A stretch of DNA of 64,000 nt from Sarcophilus harrisii. Its lineage: Eukaryota; Chordata; Mammalia; Dasyuromorphia; Dasyuridae. Positions 58,501 through 64,000 of the stretch are shown piece by piece. The translations under genes and the position numbers were made by a program. Under the pieces are notes generated by a model. That model did not search any database and was not told the origin of the DNA. It worked only from the letters and a program-made list of their open reading frames with translations. Positions within the stretch are counted from its first letter, which is position 1, and each line of letters opens with the position of its first letter. Where the stretch lies: NCBI RefSeq assembly GCF_902635505.1, contig NC_045431.1, forward strand, positions 75,901,501-75,965,500, in the 5' to 3' direction.

Positions 58501-61500
58501 GAATCTGCTCTCAAATATCTTACATTCTAAAATAGGGAAGGTAACACATGAGAGTGTTGCTAGGGAAGAGTATTCTGGGCTGGGAAATCAAAGAAGGTTA
58601 AATGGAGTTCCAAGAATGATGGCATTAACTTGATTATTGTTTGCAAAGCAAGAGGTTGAAATTCTGAGGAAAAGATGCAAAGGAAAGAGAAATGTTGACA
58701 TTATAAGAAGATGTCTAAAATACAGCATGGGCATTCTGGGAACTGACACCAATCAGCCACTGAAAGCCTTTCCTGATCTGGCTGCTGGTACCCTTCTTCC
58801 TCAACCTTCCTGGAAGTCATTTTTCATACATTCTGCTTCTGTTTACATATGCATATATCTGTTTCCTTCATTAGAATTTAAGTACTCTGACGGCCGAAAA
58901 TATTACACTTTTGTCTTTTTATCCTTAAGGCATAATATGTGACTTTTAGTAGGAGCTTCCTAAATGTTTGCTAATTGATTTGTACCTTAAATCCACACCA
59001 GCCCTAAATATTTACAAGCTAAATTGAAAGTTCCTTGAGACAGAAACCATGATGTCATTATATATCTTTAGAGTACAAAACCCAACACATTATTATGAAC
59101 CCTGTGGATCTTTAAAAAAAAAAACAACAACAATATATTACATTTGAACATTTAAGATGTTCAAATGATCATGAAAGATGGTTGTTGGTATCCATTAACA
59201 GCTTGTACCAAATTAGGCTTCTTTGACCATAAGAAAGAAAGACATGGGTTAGGTTCCTATTCCAGGAAGAAGAGAAAAAAATGAAAGAAGGTGTGTGAAT
59301 GGAAAATAAAATTAAAGGAACAAAGAGAATGAAAGGAAAGCTGAAAGTGAGCTGAAAGTAATGGAGATGGAGGGGAGGAGTAATAGGAAGAAGGATAGAC
59401 TTCCCATAGAAAGAGAAAAATGTGGCTGGTATGGTTTTTGAGCAAACTGAAGTAGAAAGAAACAGGAAATATAGAATGCAATAAGAAACCTTTTCCAAAG
59501 GAAAAAAAAACCCACAAAGATTTGTTAGACTAAGGGATATTAATTTATTAAATTAACAGACTTTTAACAGACATAGAAGACATCCATTATCATAACTGCA
59601 TTACATGGAAAAGGTTTTCAAGTCTTTTATCAAATGGACTCCTACAGAATCTCAAAGCTAGCCCTTTGTAGCTTTTGTTCATATTTTCCTTACTTTGGGA
59701 TGTAGGCCAAAAGGGGGTAAAATGAGCATCTGGATAAGCTTTAGTTCTGCACACGAGGAAGTCAAACATAGGGATCACTTTTTGGATTCCCCAACTACTT
59801 CCATGTAATATGAATATAGAGAAACTTCTGAAAACTACTAAAAGTTAAGGATACATTTTACTTTTTCTGATTTATTGAATTCCATTTCATTTCTCATCTC
59901 ACATTCAGTTTTTTGGGGGACAATCATCACCAATACAGACAGATAGGTCAGAAAGCAACCATTGCGATCTTGAAGTAAATAAAATTCTAGCCATCATAAG
60001 GAAAACCAAAGATGGTCCCAATATAATCTGTGTTACCAAACTCTAGGATTATTTCCATTTTATCAACTTAAAAACAAAGCAAAATTCACTTCTGTGTTTT
60101 ATAGTTCCTACTGAATATTTACATCTTTCTTTAAATATCAAATAGTAAATTCCTATTAGCTTCAATCATATAAGCATGTTTCAATTTTTAAAAATTTCGT
60201 TTTTAAAAAGTGAATTAAGCCTGTCTTAAAACTTGGCTTCACTAATGGCCTCGGTTAATGTAGTGAAGCAAACCAGCAGCTCATAAACTCTTTGATGTCC
60301 CAGAAATAATCCATGCCTTGTGAACACTCTTCTGACCATTTCTGCCCTCTGATAAATACTGCTGTGAGATTTGAAATCTCATTTAAAAATCTGGCCACTC
60401 AAAGAATATCAATGACCTAACAGGGATGTGTGGAAACTCTCATTGCTTTTCTAAAAACTGAGGGGTGGGCTCAGTACAATTCTGAAACAGATTCTTCCAA
60501 TTGATTTAGGTTAGCTACAACCAATGCAATGAATCAGTAACATTCCAGATTGGTGAGTTTGGATTAACTTCTATTTAAGCTACAAGGTACAAGAGAAATA
60601 ATACTAACCTAACTAATACTAAGATTAGGTTTAAATCCAATGTGAAAGTCATTTAACCTCTCTCAATTTGACTGTCCTTATCCTTAAGAGTGTTAATAGC
60701 ATCTAAAAATAACTATCTTTTTAAAAAATTGAGTAAAAAAAATGCTACACGAATCATATTCATTCCCCCCAAATTTCAAGTCAATGAATTAGACAACTTA
60801 AATGTCAAAAGCCTCCGGATGGTCATGTGTAACAGCAGTAGTATTGAAAAGTCACTTTTATTAGGTCTGCACAGGCCAAACCTTGTTATAATGGATGTCA
60901 ACAAGCAAGTCAAAATCTGTTGTGCCATACGTGTTGAATGTTAAGTGACTTAAGTGAAATAAAATATTGTTGTTCTTTTTTTGAAGAAGGAAAAATAAAT
61001 AGAACGAGCATGCTTCAAAGAAAATATATGAGAAGATATCTCCATCTCTACCATTCTGTGGAGGTGGAAGGGCCAAGGGTATGAGATACTGCATATATTT
61101 TTAACCTTTTTTGGGGAAAATTAAACATTTTAAAATTTTCCTTTAAAAATGAGACTAGGGAGAGAGATACTGAAATTTTGGTGATATAAACAAAGACAGT
61201 AATAAAATTTTATTTTAAAGCTATGAAATTTTCATTGTAATTTTATTTATTATAACATAATTTGACTTGTTATATCCTTCAGATATTTTATCCTTCTGTT
61301 ACTTCAGGATAGTGTTGTTTGTGCTAATGCTAAAATAATCAAGGTGCAAATCTAACAATAAACTAAGCATTCAGAATTGTCATATCTTAGCATTCAGATT
61401 AAGATAACCACAAAGACTACTTACTAAGCATCTGGTTCTGCCAGCATTACTGGGTTTTCCAGAAGTTGTGCCAGAAGCGTTCCCAATAGGCTTTTCAGCT

Positions 61501-61537
61501 GGTAGAGGTGGGGGGGTCTGCAGATCATCTTGCAACA
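24186..61537 (-). CDS. SH3D19: SH3 domain-containing protein 19, last 13 coding exons (partial gene)
   Basis: Cytoplasmic adaptor (EVE-1, EEN-binding protein), reported to bind ADAM-family tails and endophilin and to act in endocytosis and Ras/cytoskeletal signalling. Exons, in order of transcription: 61425-61537, 57892-57950, 55970-56234, 50118-50186, 49803-49943, 44678-44750, 41227-41357, 34668-34726, 32131-32342, 30373-30425, 27196-27382, 26587-26693, 24186-24302. They total 1586 nt, one open frame of about 527 residues ending TAA at 24188-24186. Content: proline-rich segment with PARPPPPK and PVLPPRPKPG, then five SH3 domains. SH3-2 to SH3-5 keep the binding Trp and the GIFP motif; SH3-1 is divergent. 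All junctions are GT/AG and phase-consistent. The human protein is about 790 residues, so roughly the first third is beyond 64000. Order, domain sequences and synteny with RPS3A make the identity secure. Confidence 0.97.
24860..25210 (+). mobile_element. CR1/L3-like LINE fragments
   Basis: 'gcttgtaaaattccagtgac', 'gaggtttttccttacataaa' and later 'accatttagttcaacttctc' resemble old amniote CR1/L3 3' sequence. Family assignment from memory, low certainty. Confidence 0.45.
25890..26060 (+). mobile_element. L2 LINE fragment
   Basis: 'cttcagttcaaatgcttcct' and 'aactttcctgatcctttcaa' are L2 3' UTR features. Confidence 0.6.
26587..26693 (-). CDS. SH3D19: SH3D19 exon l, start of SH3-5
   Basis: 107 nt, linker then KAKALYDFHGENEDELSFK. 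Acceptor 'tggtcag', donor GTCAGC (weak but GT). Confidence 0.95.
27196..27382 (-). CDS. SH3D19: SH3D19 exon k, complete SH3-4
   Basis: 187 nt, CEALHDFTAETNEDLPFKKG, then SDWYRGRLNNTEGIFPAVFV. Donor GTATGA is weak. The acceptor is preceded by a T17 tract (seen as A-run 27388-27404 on the plus strand). Confidence 0.97.
27840..28580 (+). mobile_element. L2 LINE 3' region
   Basis: 'tgccagttctgcatcctcac', 'caactcaaatgctacttctt' and 'agactgtaagttaatgaggg' occur in L2 order over about 700 bp. Diverged. Confidence 0.65.
29385..29475 (+). mobile_element. L2 LINE 3' terminus
   Basis: 'tatcacatagtagatacttg' followed by 'ataaatatttgttgaatt'. Confidence 0.7.
29600..29890 (+). mobile_element. CR1/L3-like 3' end
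   Basis: 'ctggaagtgttcaagcagaa', 'attcttgttccagtcttggg' and 'ttggactgtagggcccctga' follow the order of an old CR1-type 3' end. Confidence 0.5.
30373..30425 (-). CDS. SH3D19: SH3D19 exon j, linker
   Basis: 53 nt, S-K-R-T-P-Q-N-T-R-S-N-A-S-G-S-H-L-Q between SH3-3 and SH3-4. The acceptor 'ttaatatag' and donor GTAGGC are moderate. Phase 1 in and phase 0 out fits both neighbours. Confidence 0.85.
30560..31240 (-). mobile_element. Old LINE-1 ORF2 end and 3' UTR
   Basis: On the plus strand: 'gtactgctgagaatagctaa', 'ttctggctctgttcatttta', 'cacaataatattccatcac' (reverse of the MEYY segment), 'ttgctggatcaaaggatatg'. Minus-strand translation gives MEYYCAIRNRKQDDFRKICK and LHELMQSKMNRAR, an L1 ORF2 C-terminus. 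Confidence 0.88.
31270..31440 (-). mobile_element. MIR-like SINE fragment
   Basis: 'tctgaagtcacatgacttat' and 'cccagatctgaacccagggt' are in reversed MIR order. Confidence 0.6.
31550..31660 (-). mobile_element. MIR-like SINE end
   Basis: 'gctaagtcacttgtcccaaa' and 'gatccattatagaatgctgc' match the terminal part of reversed CORE-SINEs. Its last bases form the left arm of the inverted repeat at 31642-31710. Confidence 0.5.
31642..31710. repeat. Perfect 31-bp inverted repeat with 7-nt loop
   Basis: The left arm 31642-31672 starts TTATAGAATGCTGCC and ends ATATGTGTGT. The right arm 31680-31710 is its exact reverse complement. Loop TACACAC. It lies in the SH3D19 intron between exons i and j and would form a 31-bp hairpin in the transcript. 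Confidence 0.97.
32131..32342 (-). CDS. SH3D19: SH3D19 exon i, complete SH3-3
   Basis: 212 nt, a whole SH3 domain in one exon: CVARFEYIGDQKDELSFSEG, then DEWARGERNGKTGIFPLNFV. Donor GTGAGT, acceptor 'ttgttcag'. Confidence 0.98.
33125..33275 (-). mobile_element. MIR/L3-like fragment
   Basis: 'tttgaggtcatcaaatccaa' and 'gggatttaaactcaaattct' are SINE/LINE-derived. Strongly diverged. Confidence 0.45.
33280..34660. other. SH3D19 intron (exon h to i), unassigned part
   Basis: No repeat family, exon or RNA gene recognised. Short open frames here lack codon continuity with SH3D19. Confidence 0.5.
34668..34726 (-). CDS. SH3D19: SH3D19 exon h, short linker exon
   Basis: 59 nt, IDVPEGGKGEKGSISSHCA plus two bases. 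Acceptor 'tttgtcag', donor GTGAGT. An internal GGTAAAG (GT at 34707-34706) looks like a donor too, but using it would break the frame with the next exon; the full exon keeps it. Confidence 0.85.
34740..36145. other. SH3D19 intron, unassigned part
   Basis: AT-rich sequence between exons g and h with nothing I can name. Confidence 0.45.
36150..36270 (+). mobile_element. L2 LINE 3' terminus
   Basis: 'gactgtgagctccctgagga' and 'atagtggttgcctgaaatag' belong to the L2 end. Confidence 0.65.
36271..36405 (+). mobile_element. tRNA-derived marsupial SINE
   Basis: 'ggggcagctacgtagcacaa', 'actcagaaggaccagagttc' and 'tgactctggacaagtccctt', ending 'cccgaattgcttctcc' then A-rich. No RTE tail, unlike the copy at 37302. 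Confidence 0.82.
37300..37517 (+). mobile_element. RTE-tailed tRNA-SINE
   Basis: 'aaactcatcttcccaagttc', 'aaatccagcctgagacactt' and 'gccaagaaaactccaaatgg'. The head 'gctaggttggtatagtgaat' is diverged. Confidence 0.78.
37795..38130 (+). mobile_element. Two MIR-like SINE fragments
   Basis: 'gtaccagactcaaaagagac' with 'gatacctcacaggaatgttg', then 'ctatgtgtttggctaagtca' with 'ttcatataatggggataaa'. Confidence 0.55.
38190..38445 (+). mobile_element. Near full-length MIR/THER1 CORE-SINE
   Basis: 'ggcagccaaatgatgtagta', 'ccggcaagtcacttaacctg', 'atctgcaaaatggggataat', 'gttattgtgagtatcaaatg' and 'cttaataaatga' give the full order of a CORE-SINE. Confidence 0.85.
39130..39420 (+). repeat. (GA)n/(CA)n minisatellite
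   Basis: Blocks of 'gagaggagagagagaga' alternate with 'cacacacaca', about 35-45 bp each, seven or so times, then a GGGAGA-rich end. The long low-complexity open frames it creates on both strands are artefacts. Confidence 0.97.
39421..41226. other. SH3D19 intron (exon g to h), unassigned part
   Basis: No repeat family or exon recognised apart from short homopolymers (T13 near 39979). Confidence 0.5.
41227..41357 (-). CDS. SH3D19: SH3D19 exon g, rest of SH3-2
   Basis: 131 nt, QADDLNLTSGETVYLLEKID, then SDWYRGKCRNQTGIFPANYV. The binding Trp, the Pro and the Tyr are all present. Donor GTAAGT, acceptor 'tcttacag'. Confidence 0.97.
41700..42000 (-). mobile_element. MIR/L3-like composite
   Basis: 'gttgcccaaggtacacagtg', 'ggcttttgaacccaagtgat' and 'ggaagaacttcctacaaat'. 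Old, assignment uncertain. Confidence 0.4.
42140..42525 (-). mobile_element. Two adjacent MIR-family SINEs
   Basis: The first runs from 'caatagctaacatttagtta' through 'ttgattttcacaacaattct' to 'cagagtcacatagctaataa'. The second has 'ataaggactgaggcaaatag' and 'ggctggatttgaactcagtt'. Both are reversed. Confidence 0.8.
43010..43300 (-). mobile_element. MIR-family fragments
   Basis: 'ggttaaatgtcttgtcgaag' with 'tgaatcttttcctttcaggt', then 'cttacaataatcctatgtga' with 'caactgaagggacaggtttg'. Confidence 0.6.
43699..44060 (-). mobile_element. L2 LINE 3' region with a (TCAA)n start
   Basis: Begins 'tcaatcaatcaatcaatcat', then 'aggtactgtgcttgtgggtg'; later 'aggaagccaagagaggccat' and 'cagtctggcaaaggcatgg' are L2 3' UTR in reverse. 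Confidence 0.7.
44480..44666 (-). mobile_element. MIR-family SINE next to SH3D19 exon f
   Basis: 'agagattaagggacaggttc', 'ggatcacatagcaagtaagt', 'aagcactctatccagtaaac' and 'cacagtgcatct'. It ends about 12 bases from the 5' splice site of exon f. Confidence 0.8.
44678..44750 (-). CDS. SH3D19: SH3D19 exon f, start of SH3-2
   Basis: 73 nt, DTTNVQKSVEGNVPHALVLH then DFPA. ALVLHDF is this domain's ALYDY equivalent. Donor GTAAGG. An old SINE ends about 12 bases beyond the donor. Confidence 0.95.
45002..45202. repeat. (GA)n purine tract, CU-rich in the SH3D19 transcript
   Basis: About 200 bases of almost pure purine with long GA runs near 45089-45150. It lies about 250-450 nt upstream of exon f in the SH3D19 pre-mRNA, where it reads as polypyrimidine. 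Confidence 0.95.
45203..47535. other. SH3D19 intron (exon e to f), unassigned part
   Basis: No exon seen. 46260-46530 ('gtggaataaaagccttcaac') has a vague LTR-like look but no definable ends. T-run near 46570. Confidence 0.4.
47536..47722 (+). mobile_element. MIR-family SINE
   Basis: 'acctcattgtcctcatctgt', 'aaaataaggtgattaaatta' and 'ggtctcttgtagctctaaat'. Confidence 0.7.
48545..48800 (-). mobile_element. RTE-tailed tRNA-SINE, reversed
   Basis: 'tgtctgagtctttgtgactg', 'cagtcatttgccatttcctc', 'actattgaggaaacggaggc', 'cagggtcacacaactaggaa' and 'ctcaagtcctcctgactccc'. Confidence 0.8.
48845..48955 (-). mobile_element. L2 LINE fragment
   Basis: 'acctgtgctcggtactggga' and 'agttcctgccctcaagtatc' are reversed L2 3' sequence. 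Confidence 0.6.
49803..49943 (-). CDS. SH3D19: SH3D19 exon e, rest of SH3-1
   Basis: 141 nt, HGEVLVLLNQTEDSYLQCQK onward to MKIITPLDEHFKSRSK. Phase 0 at both ends. Tyrosine occupies the place where most SH3 domains have the binding tryptophan. Confidence 0.95.
50118..50186 (-). CDS. SH3D19: SH3D19 exon d, start of SH3-1
   Basis: 69 nt, LPVSHGVASEDTVSQNPGEL then SCK. Phase 0 at both ends. The usual ALYDY motif is not present. Confidence 0.93.
50805..50825. repeat. (TTA)n microsatellite
   Basis: Short run 'ttattattattattatta'. Confidence 0.85.
51665..51790 (-). mobile_element. MIR-family fragment
   Basis: 'gaattaagtgacttgtacac', 'aggcttgaacataggtcttc' and 'ctagtcttccatctattaca'. Confidence 0.65.
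52115..52142. repeat. A-run homopolymer
   Basis: About 23 consecutive A without a recognisable SINE before it. Confidence 0.9.
52290..52411 (+). mobile_element. MIR-like fragment
   Basis: 'ttaccttggacaaattactt' and 'aacctaactttcctcattat'. Confidence 0.6.
52412..52581 (+). mobile_element. tRNA-SINE 3' part with poly(A) and (TA)n
   Basis: 'ccagccctgaagtcaggagg', 'acccgagttcaaatctagcc', 'gcaagtcacttaaaacccaa', then A16 and a (TA)n run to about 52579. The poly(A)-tailed subtype, compare 36271. Confidence 0.85.
52788..53100 (+). mobile_element. Full-length RTE-tailed tRNA-SINE with internal insertion
   Basis: Head 'tcggcagctaggtggcgcag', body 'ctgggcaagttatttaaccc', tail 'aacccaaatggggtcatgaa', then (CAA)n. 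About 35 extra bases around 'gtactgtactagtactgacg' sit after the head compared with sister copies. Confidence 0.88.
53203..53418 (+). mobile_element. LINE-1 3' end, same subfamily as 12764
   Basis: 'gtcaacctgccatctgggga', 'gttttgcaattgtcagtctt' and 'ttgtaaataaaaagatataa'. An imperfect flanking repeat near 'aagaaaaaaggtttta' suggests a target-site duplication. Confidence 0.85.
53700..54130 (+). mobile_element. Possible old hAT-type DNA transposon remnant
   Basis: 'gtgtagtctttggacccgtg', 'gaaaataaagtattttttcg' and 'taatgagtttattatcatta' recall non-autonomous or decayed mammalian DNA transposons. No terminal inverted repeats confirmed. Confidence 0.3.
54640..55290 (+). mobile_element. L2 LINE 3' ends, probably two copies
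   Basis: 'aacttggcttccacctctat', 'tttaaagcccttcacaac', 'tgtaagcctcttgagggcaa', 'caaagtaagtgcttgact'. Two successive terminal segments are visible. Confidence 0.75.
55560..55745 (-). mobile_element. MIR/L3-like fragment
   Basis: 'gagactttagagacctccta', 'tcactttatagatgatgaat' and 'ttatgcaaggtcaaatatg'. It lies about 225 bases downstream of exon c in the transcript. Confidence 0.55.
55970..56234 (-). CDS. SH3D19: SH3D19 exon c, proline-rich SH3-ligand region
   Basis: 265 nt. Encodes PLNGKVIPARPPPPKGAPGR, a second RPPPPK copy, then a Ser-rich part (FGRSSSDVDLQNKQSA) and PVLPPRPKPGHPLYKKYM. These are class I/II-like SH3 ligand motifs, so the protein can both bind SH3 domains and carry them. Donor GTAAAT. 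Confidence 0.96.
57060..57850 (+). mobile_element. Old LINE-1 ORF2 end and 3' UTR
   Basis: 'ccattttggcaaataatttg', 'ggaataatattatgccatta', 'caaaaatgaacagaatcagg' and the A-rich end near 57840. Decayed. It ends about 45 bases from exon b. Confidence 0.8.
57892..57950 (-). CDS. SH3D19: SH3D19 exon b
   Basis: 59 nt, DSESSLQAGNSSKGPVLPP, ending in phase 2 before GTAGGT. Acceptor 'cttgtag'. A PVLPP motif sits at the end. Confidence 0.92.
58180..58990. mobile_element. Patchwork of L2 LINE fragments in both orientations
   Basis: Plus: 'aactcaactcaagtgctacg' near 58250 and an L2 end near 58860-58980. Minus: 'attcattaagaacttattat' near 58295 and 'tcaaatatcttacattctaa' near 58510. Boundaries are approximate. 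Confidence 0.6.
59141..59167. repeat. 11-bp perfect inverted repeat
   Basis: CATTTGAACAT, five-base loop TTAAG, ATGTTCAAATG. Confidence 0.9.
59168..61424. other. SH3D19 intron (exon a to b), unassigned part
   Basis: AT-rich with a short MIR-like piece near 60620-60710. No exon or RNA gene seen. Confidence 0.45.
61425..61537 (-). CDS. SH3D19: SH3D19 exon a (first in window), proline/serine-rich linker
   Basis: 113 nt after acceptor 'ttccag', encoding V-L-Q-D-D-L-Q-T-P-P-P-L-P onward to R-C-L. Its first two bases complete a codon begun in an exon outside the window. Donor GTAAGT. Confidence 0.9.
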
Positions 61538-61724
61538 CTGGAAAAACATCAATATTTCATTTCATTAAAATGATTTTAGGTCTTTGTAAGATTCAAAGAA
61601 TATGTGAATACCCTTACAGGGCTTTTGCCTGAGGAAATGGTAATCCTGAGAAAATATACACAGTCTAGGCTCGGGTAGATGGGTGGGTAAAGCATGTCAA
61701 ATGCAATTCAATATATATATATTA

Positions 61725-61880
61725 AGCACACCTGCTATACTGAAATCATTATTCTAGGGCCTAAGGGTGCAGTGTTCAAAACTCAAACAGTCCCTCCTCT
61801 TAAGAAGCTTATATTTTAATGACAATGGGGGTGGGAGGTAACGTGTACAAAGATAATTAAACATAAAATATATTTAAAAG
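61725..61880 (-). mobile_element. L2 LINE fragment
   Basis: 'caaacagtccctcctcttaa' and 'gaagcttatattttaatgac' are reversed L2 3' sequence. Confidence 0.6.
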
Positions 61881-62079
61881 TATATATGACAATTAACATT
61901 CAAGAAAACTAGGTTGAACATGTATTTGACACCCTTCCCGGAGTTGGGGAAATAATATGACACCTTGTGGCCTCCAGGACTAATTATCCACATCACTGCA
62001 CTAACAAACAGTAACATCAACACCCAACTTCATGAGGCACATTACAATTCCTTTGTGATTTGGCAGATAAAGTGGGATG

Positions 62080-62205
62080 TGGTATAGTGGGAAAAATCAG
62101 ATATTTGGGGCCAAAGAATTGGAATTCAAATCCTACCTCTTCTACTTGTGACTTTGGGCAACTTCCTCATCTATAAATTAGAGGGTTAAATCAGGTGGCT
62201 TTCCA
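62080..62205 (+). mobile_element. MIR-family SINE
   Basis: 'attcaaatcctacctcttct', 'ttgtgactttgggcaacttc' and 'ctcatctataaattagaggg'. Confidence 0.72.
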
Positions 62206-62869
62206 AAAAAAAATTAAGTAATTTTGAATTTAAACACAAAATAAGGGAAAAAACAATAACAAGAAACAATACCATGTGCACAACAGCTCAGGTGGCTTCT
62301 AACATTCAGTTCTAAGTATATGACCCCATAATTCTTCAACATGTTACTGCTGCCAACTTGGCCAAGTTTTCAAATGTAGTCAGGCTGAATTTTAAAGAAG
62401 CCCCACGGAGTGCCACAAAGCTCATATTGGAAGTCCATACAGCATAGTAGGACTTGTCAGAGTTCATGCTCCATTAGCATGACTATTTCAGAAGCCAAGC
62501 CCATTACCATGCCTTGAAGAGAATATACACAGACACAGATAAGAATTACAGGATGGCTGAAAAGATTCTTTTCTTTAAGAGATAAGTCCTTGCTTCTACT
62601 TGACATGGGAAAAAAAAAAAAATCTAAAACAGGAGGACAATTTACTGGATGCTTCCTGTCTGATTCTTAGACAGGAAGGCAATTCTCCTTCCACTCCCCC
62701 AAAGGAAGATAATATCAAGGTCAGTGACTGAAGAAAATGCTTCAAAGAAAGCCAGGGGCTTCCTAGGCTGAGAAATAGCACTGCTTAGTAAATTAAATCA
62801 TAGTAATTCTAGACTAGCTAGACCACTCCCTATCATTATAGCTGTTCTTATGCCAAAATGAAATCACTC

Positions 62870-63060
62870 TTCACCTTGGAATTACAGGATGACAGATTTA
62901 GAGGTGGAAAGTTTATCTAGTCTAATCACCTTATTTAATAAATGAGGAAATGTTGTAAAGCAAAATCATTTGCCCTCAGTCAGCTGCGTATTAACTAAGT
63001 GACCTGAGATTTGAACTCAAGCCCTGAGATTCCAAATCAACCACTCTTTCTCCTGTACCA
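62870..63060 (-). mobile_element. MIR-family SINE
   Basis: 'aataaatgaggaaatgttgt', 'gagatttgaactcaagccct' and 'ccactctttctcctgtacca'. Confidence 0.65.
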
Positions 63061-64000
63061 TAATTCTTAACAAGAAAGGATGGCAGACATCTAGACTGTA
63101 GTACTGTTATAAGGAACCATAAAAAATCCAGAGAGCACAATGTAACATTACAGAGGTGACAGCTTGCTGGCTGGCAATATTTGTTTCTGTCTTCCAGATA
63201 ATTGTGCCTGTTCCCATCACTGGCCTGAAAGCATCATAAAGCTTTTCCTTTTCTCTCCTTGGCCCTGCCAAGCTCCAACTACTTGTATCACTTGAGAACT
63301 TCATTCCTTCTTCTCTCCGGAGTCCAGAGATGCTAGGAGATGAGCTCTATAACCATAGCAACAAGAAGTGTTAGGGACTAATTGTTTATATGACTAGAAA
63401 GAACAGTCTGAAAGTTGGGAGGAGGAGGGAAAGGGGAGATTCAGGTTCTCTCTTTTATTCTAACCTGCATTACAGAGTGTACTTGGTCACGAGGGCTCAG
63501 GTGCTTTCTATTATTGTTGTTGCTCTTTATTATTGTTATTATTATTTAGTAGTACATCCATAGAATGTTCCTTAAAATTATTCAGGGCCTTTACTACCAT
63601 TTTACGTGAGGGAAAATTCAGGATCCAAAAGCAACTTTATTTAAGCCCCCTAGGCAGACATGCTCTATGGTGTTTTTCTACTTTGATATTTCAATTGAGC
63701 TGTGACCTCAACAATGTGGTCCAAGGAAGTAGATTTGTAACCCATCCATAAAACTCTTGGCCACATTCTCTCATAAATCTTCCTCAGGGTTTTTTCCAAC
63801 ATGCTAAAAGTATTTTCCTAGATATTTTGTCATTGCACAGATGGCAACATATCACTCTCCATCCATTACTGCTCATTCTTGACACATGACTGGCTCACCT
63901 TCTCTTCTGTTCCTGCAATAGGATGCTTTTTTACCCAATTCTTGATTGACAATCTATTCATGTACCTCCCTGTTGTCCCATGTTTGAAGATTATATCATA
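63061..64000. other. Right edge, SH3D19 intron
   Basis: Contains a short (TTA/TTG)n patch near 63512-63548. No SH3D19 exon recognised between 61538 and the end. Confidence 0.5.

Noticed and set aside
59141-59167. 11-bp hairpin as an RNA gene
   Set aside because: Too short and AT-rich, expected by chance in a window this size.
61538-64000. Search for a further upstream SH3D19 exon
   Set aside because: No minus-strand open segment with acceptor, donor and proline-rich or SH3D19-like coding was found. Earlier exons are taken to lie outside the window.

Overview
The window is nuclear DNA from a therian mammal, most likely a marsupial. Three things point there. tRNA-derived SINEs with the head 'ggcagctaggtggcrcagtgg' and an RTE-type tail ('caagaaaaccccaaatggggtca') recur. 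Several LINE-1 3' ends are of the kind I associate with marsupials ('gttctgtcaataaaaagttat'). Old CORE-SINEs (MIR/THER) and L2 LINEs are very dense. The order RPS3A(+) then SH3D19(-), tail to tail, is the mammalian arrangement of human 4q31.3. Species cannot be fixed from the sequence; an Australian marsupial is a guess. This is a eukaryotic locus: I see no operon, CRISPR array, phage or defence cassette.

Layout. 1-13,350 is repeat-rich DNA upstream of RPS3A with no host gene I can support. 13,380-14,900 is a CpG-rich promoter island. 14,063-18,793 is the complete six-exon coding region of RPS3A (40S protein eS1, 264 aa). Introns 4 and 5 each carry a box C/D snoRNA of the U73 (SNORD73) type, and intron 3 carries a third, degenerate relative. 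About 18,880-24,185 is an unusually repeat-poor stretch between the RPS3A poly(A) signal and the SH3D19 stop codon, and must include the SH3D19 3' UTR. 24,186-61,537 on the minus strand holds 13 coding exons of SH3D19 (EVE-1/EBP, a five-SH3 adaptor). They encode about 527 residues: the end of the proline-rich region and all five SH3 domains. The earlier exons lie beyond the right edge. All 13 exons chain in one open frame with GT/AG splice sites. Introns are filled with L2, MIR, CR1/L3-like, L1 and tRNA-SINE copies and simple repeats. 61,538-64,000 is further SH3D19 intron with no exon recognised.

Most notable: (i) a four-copy 43-bp tandem repeat that copies the intron 1/exon 2 boundary of RPS3A, giving four near-identical 3' splice sites; (ii) three U73-like snoRNAs in three introns, two keeping a 13-nt match to 28S rRNA and one apparently lost; (iii) a perfect 31-bp inverted repeat with a 7-nt loop in an SH3D19 intron; (iv) four L1 3' ends with clear target-site duplications, one nested in an older L1; (v) a first SH3 domain in SH3D19 that lacks the usual ligand-binding tryptophan.

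Exon boundaries were derived by hand from splice motifs plus reading-frame and protein continuity. Repeat family names come from remembered consensus features, not a database search.
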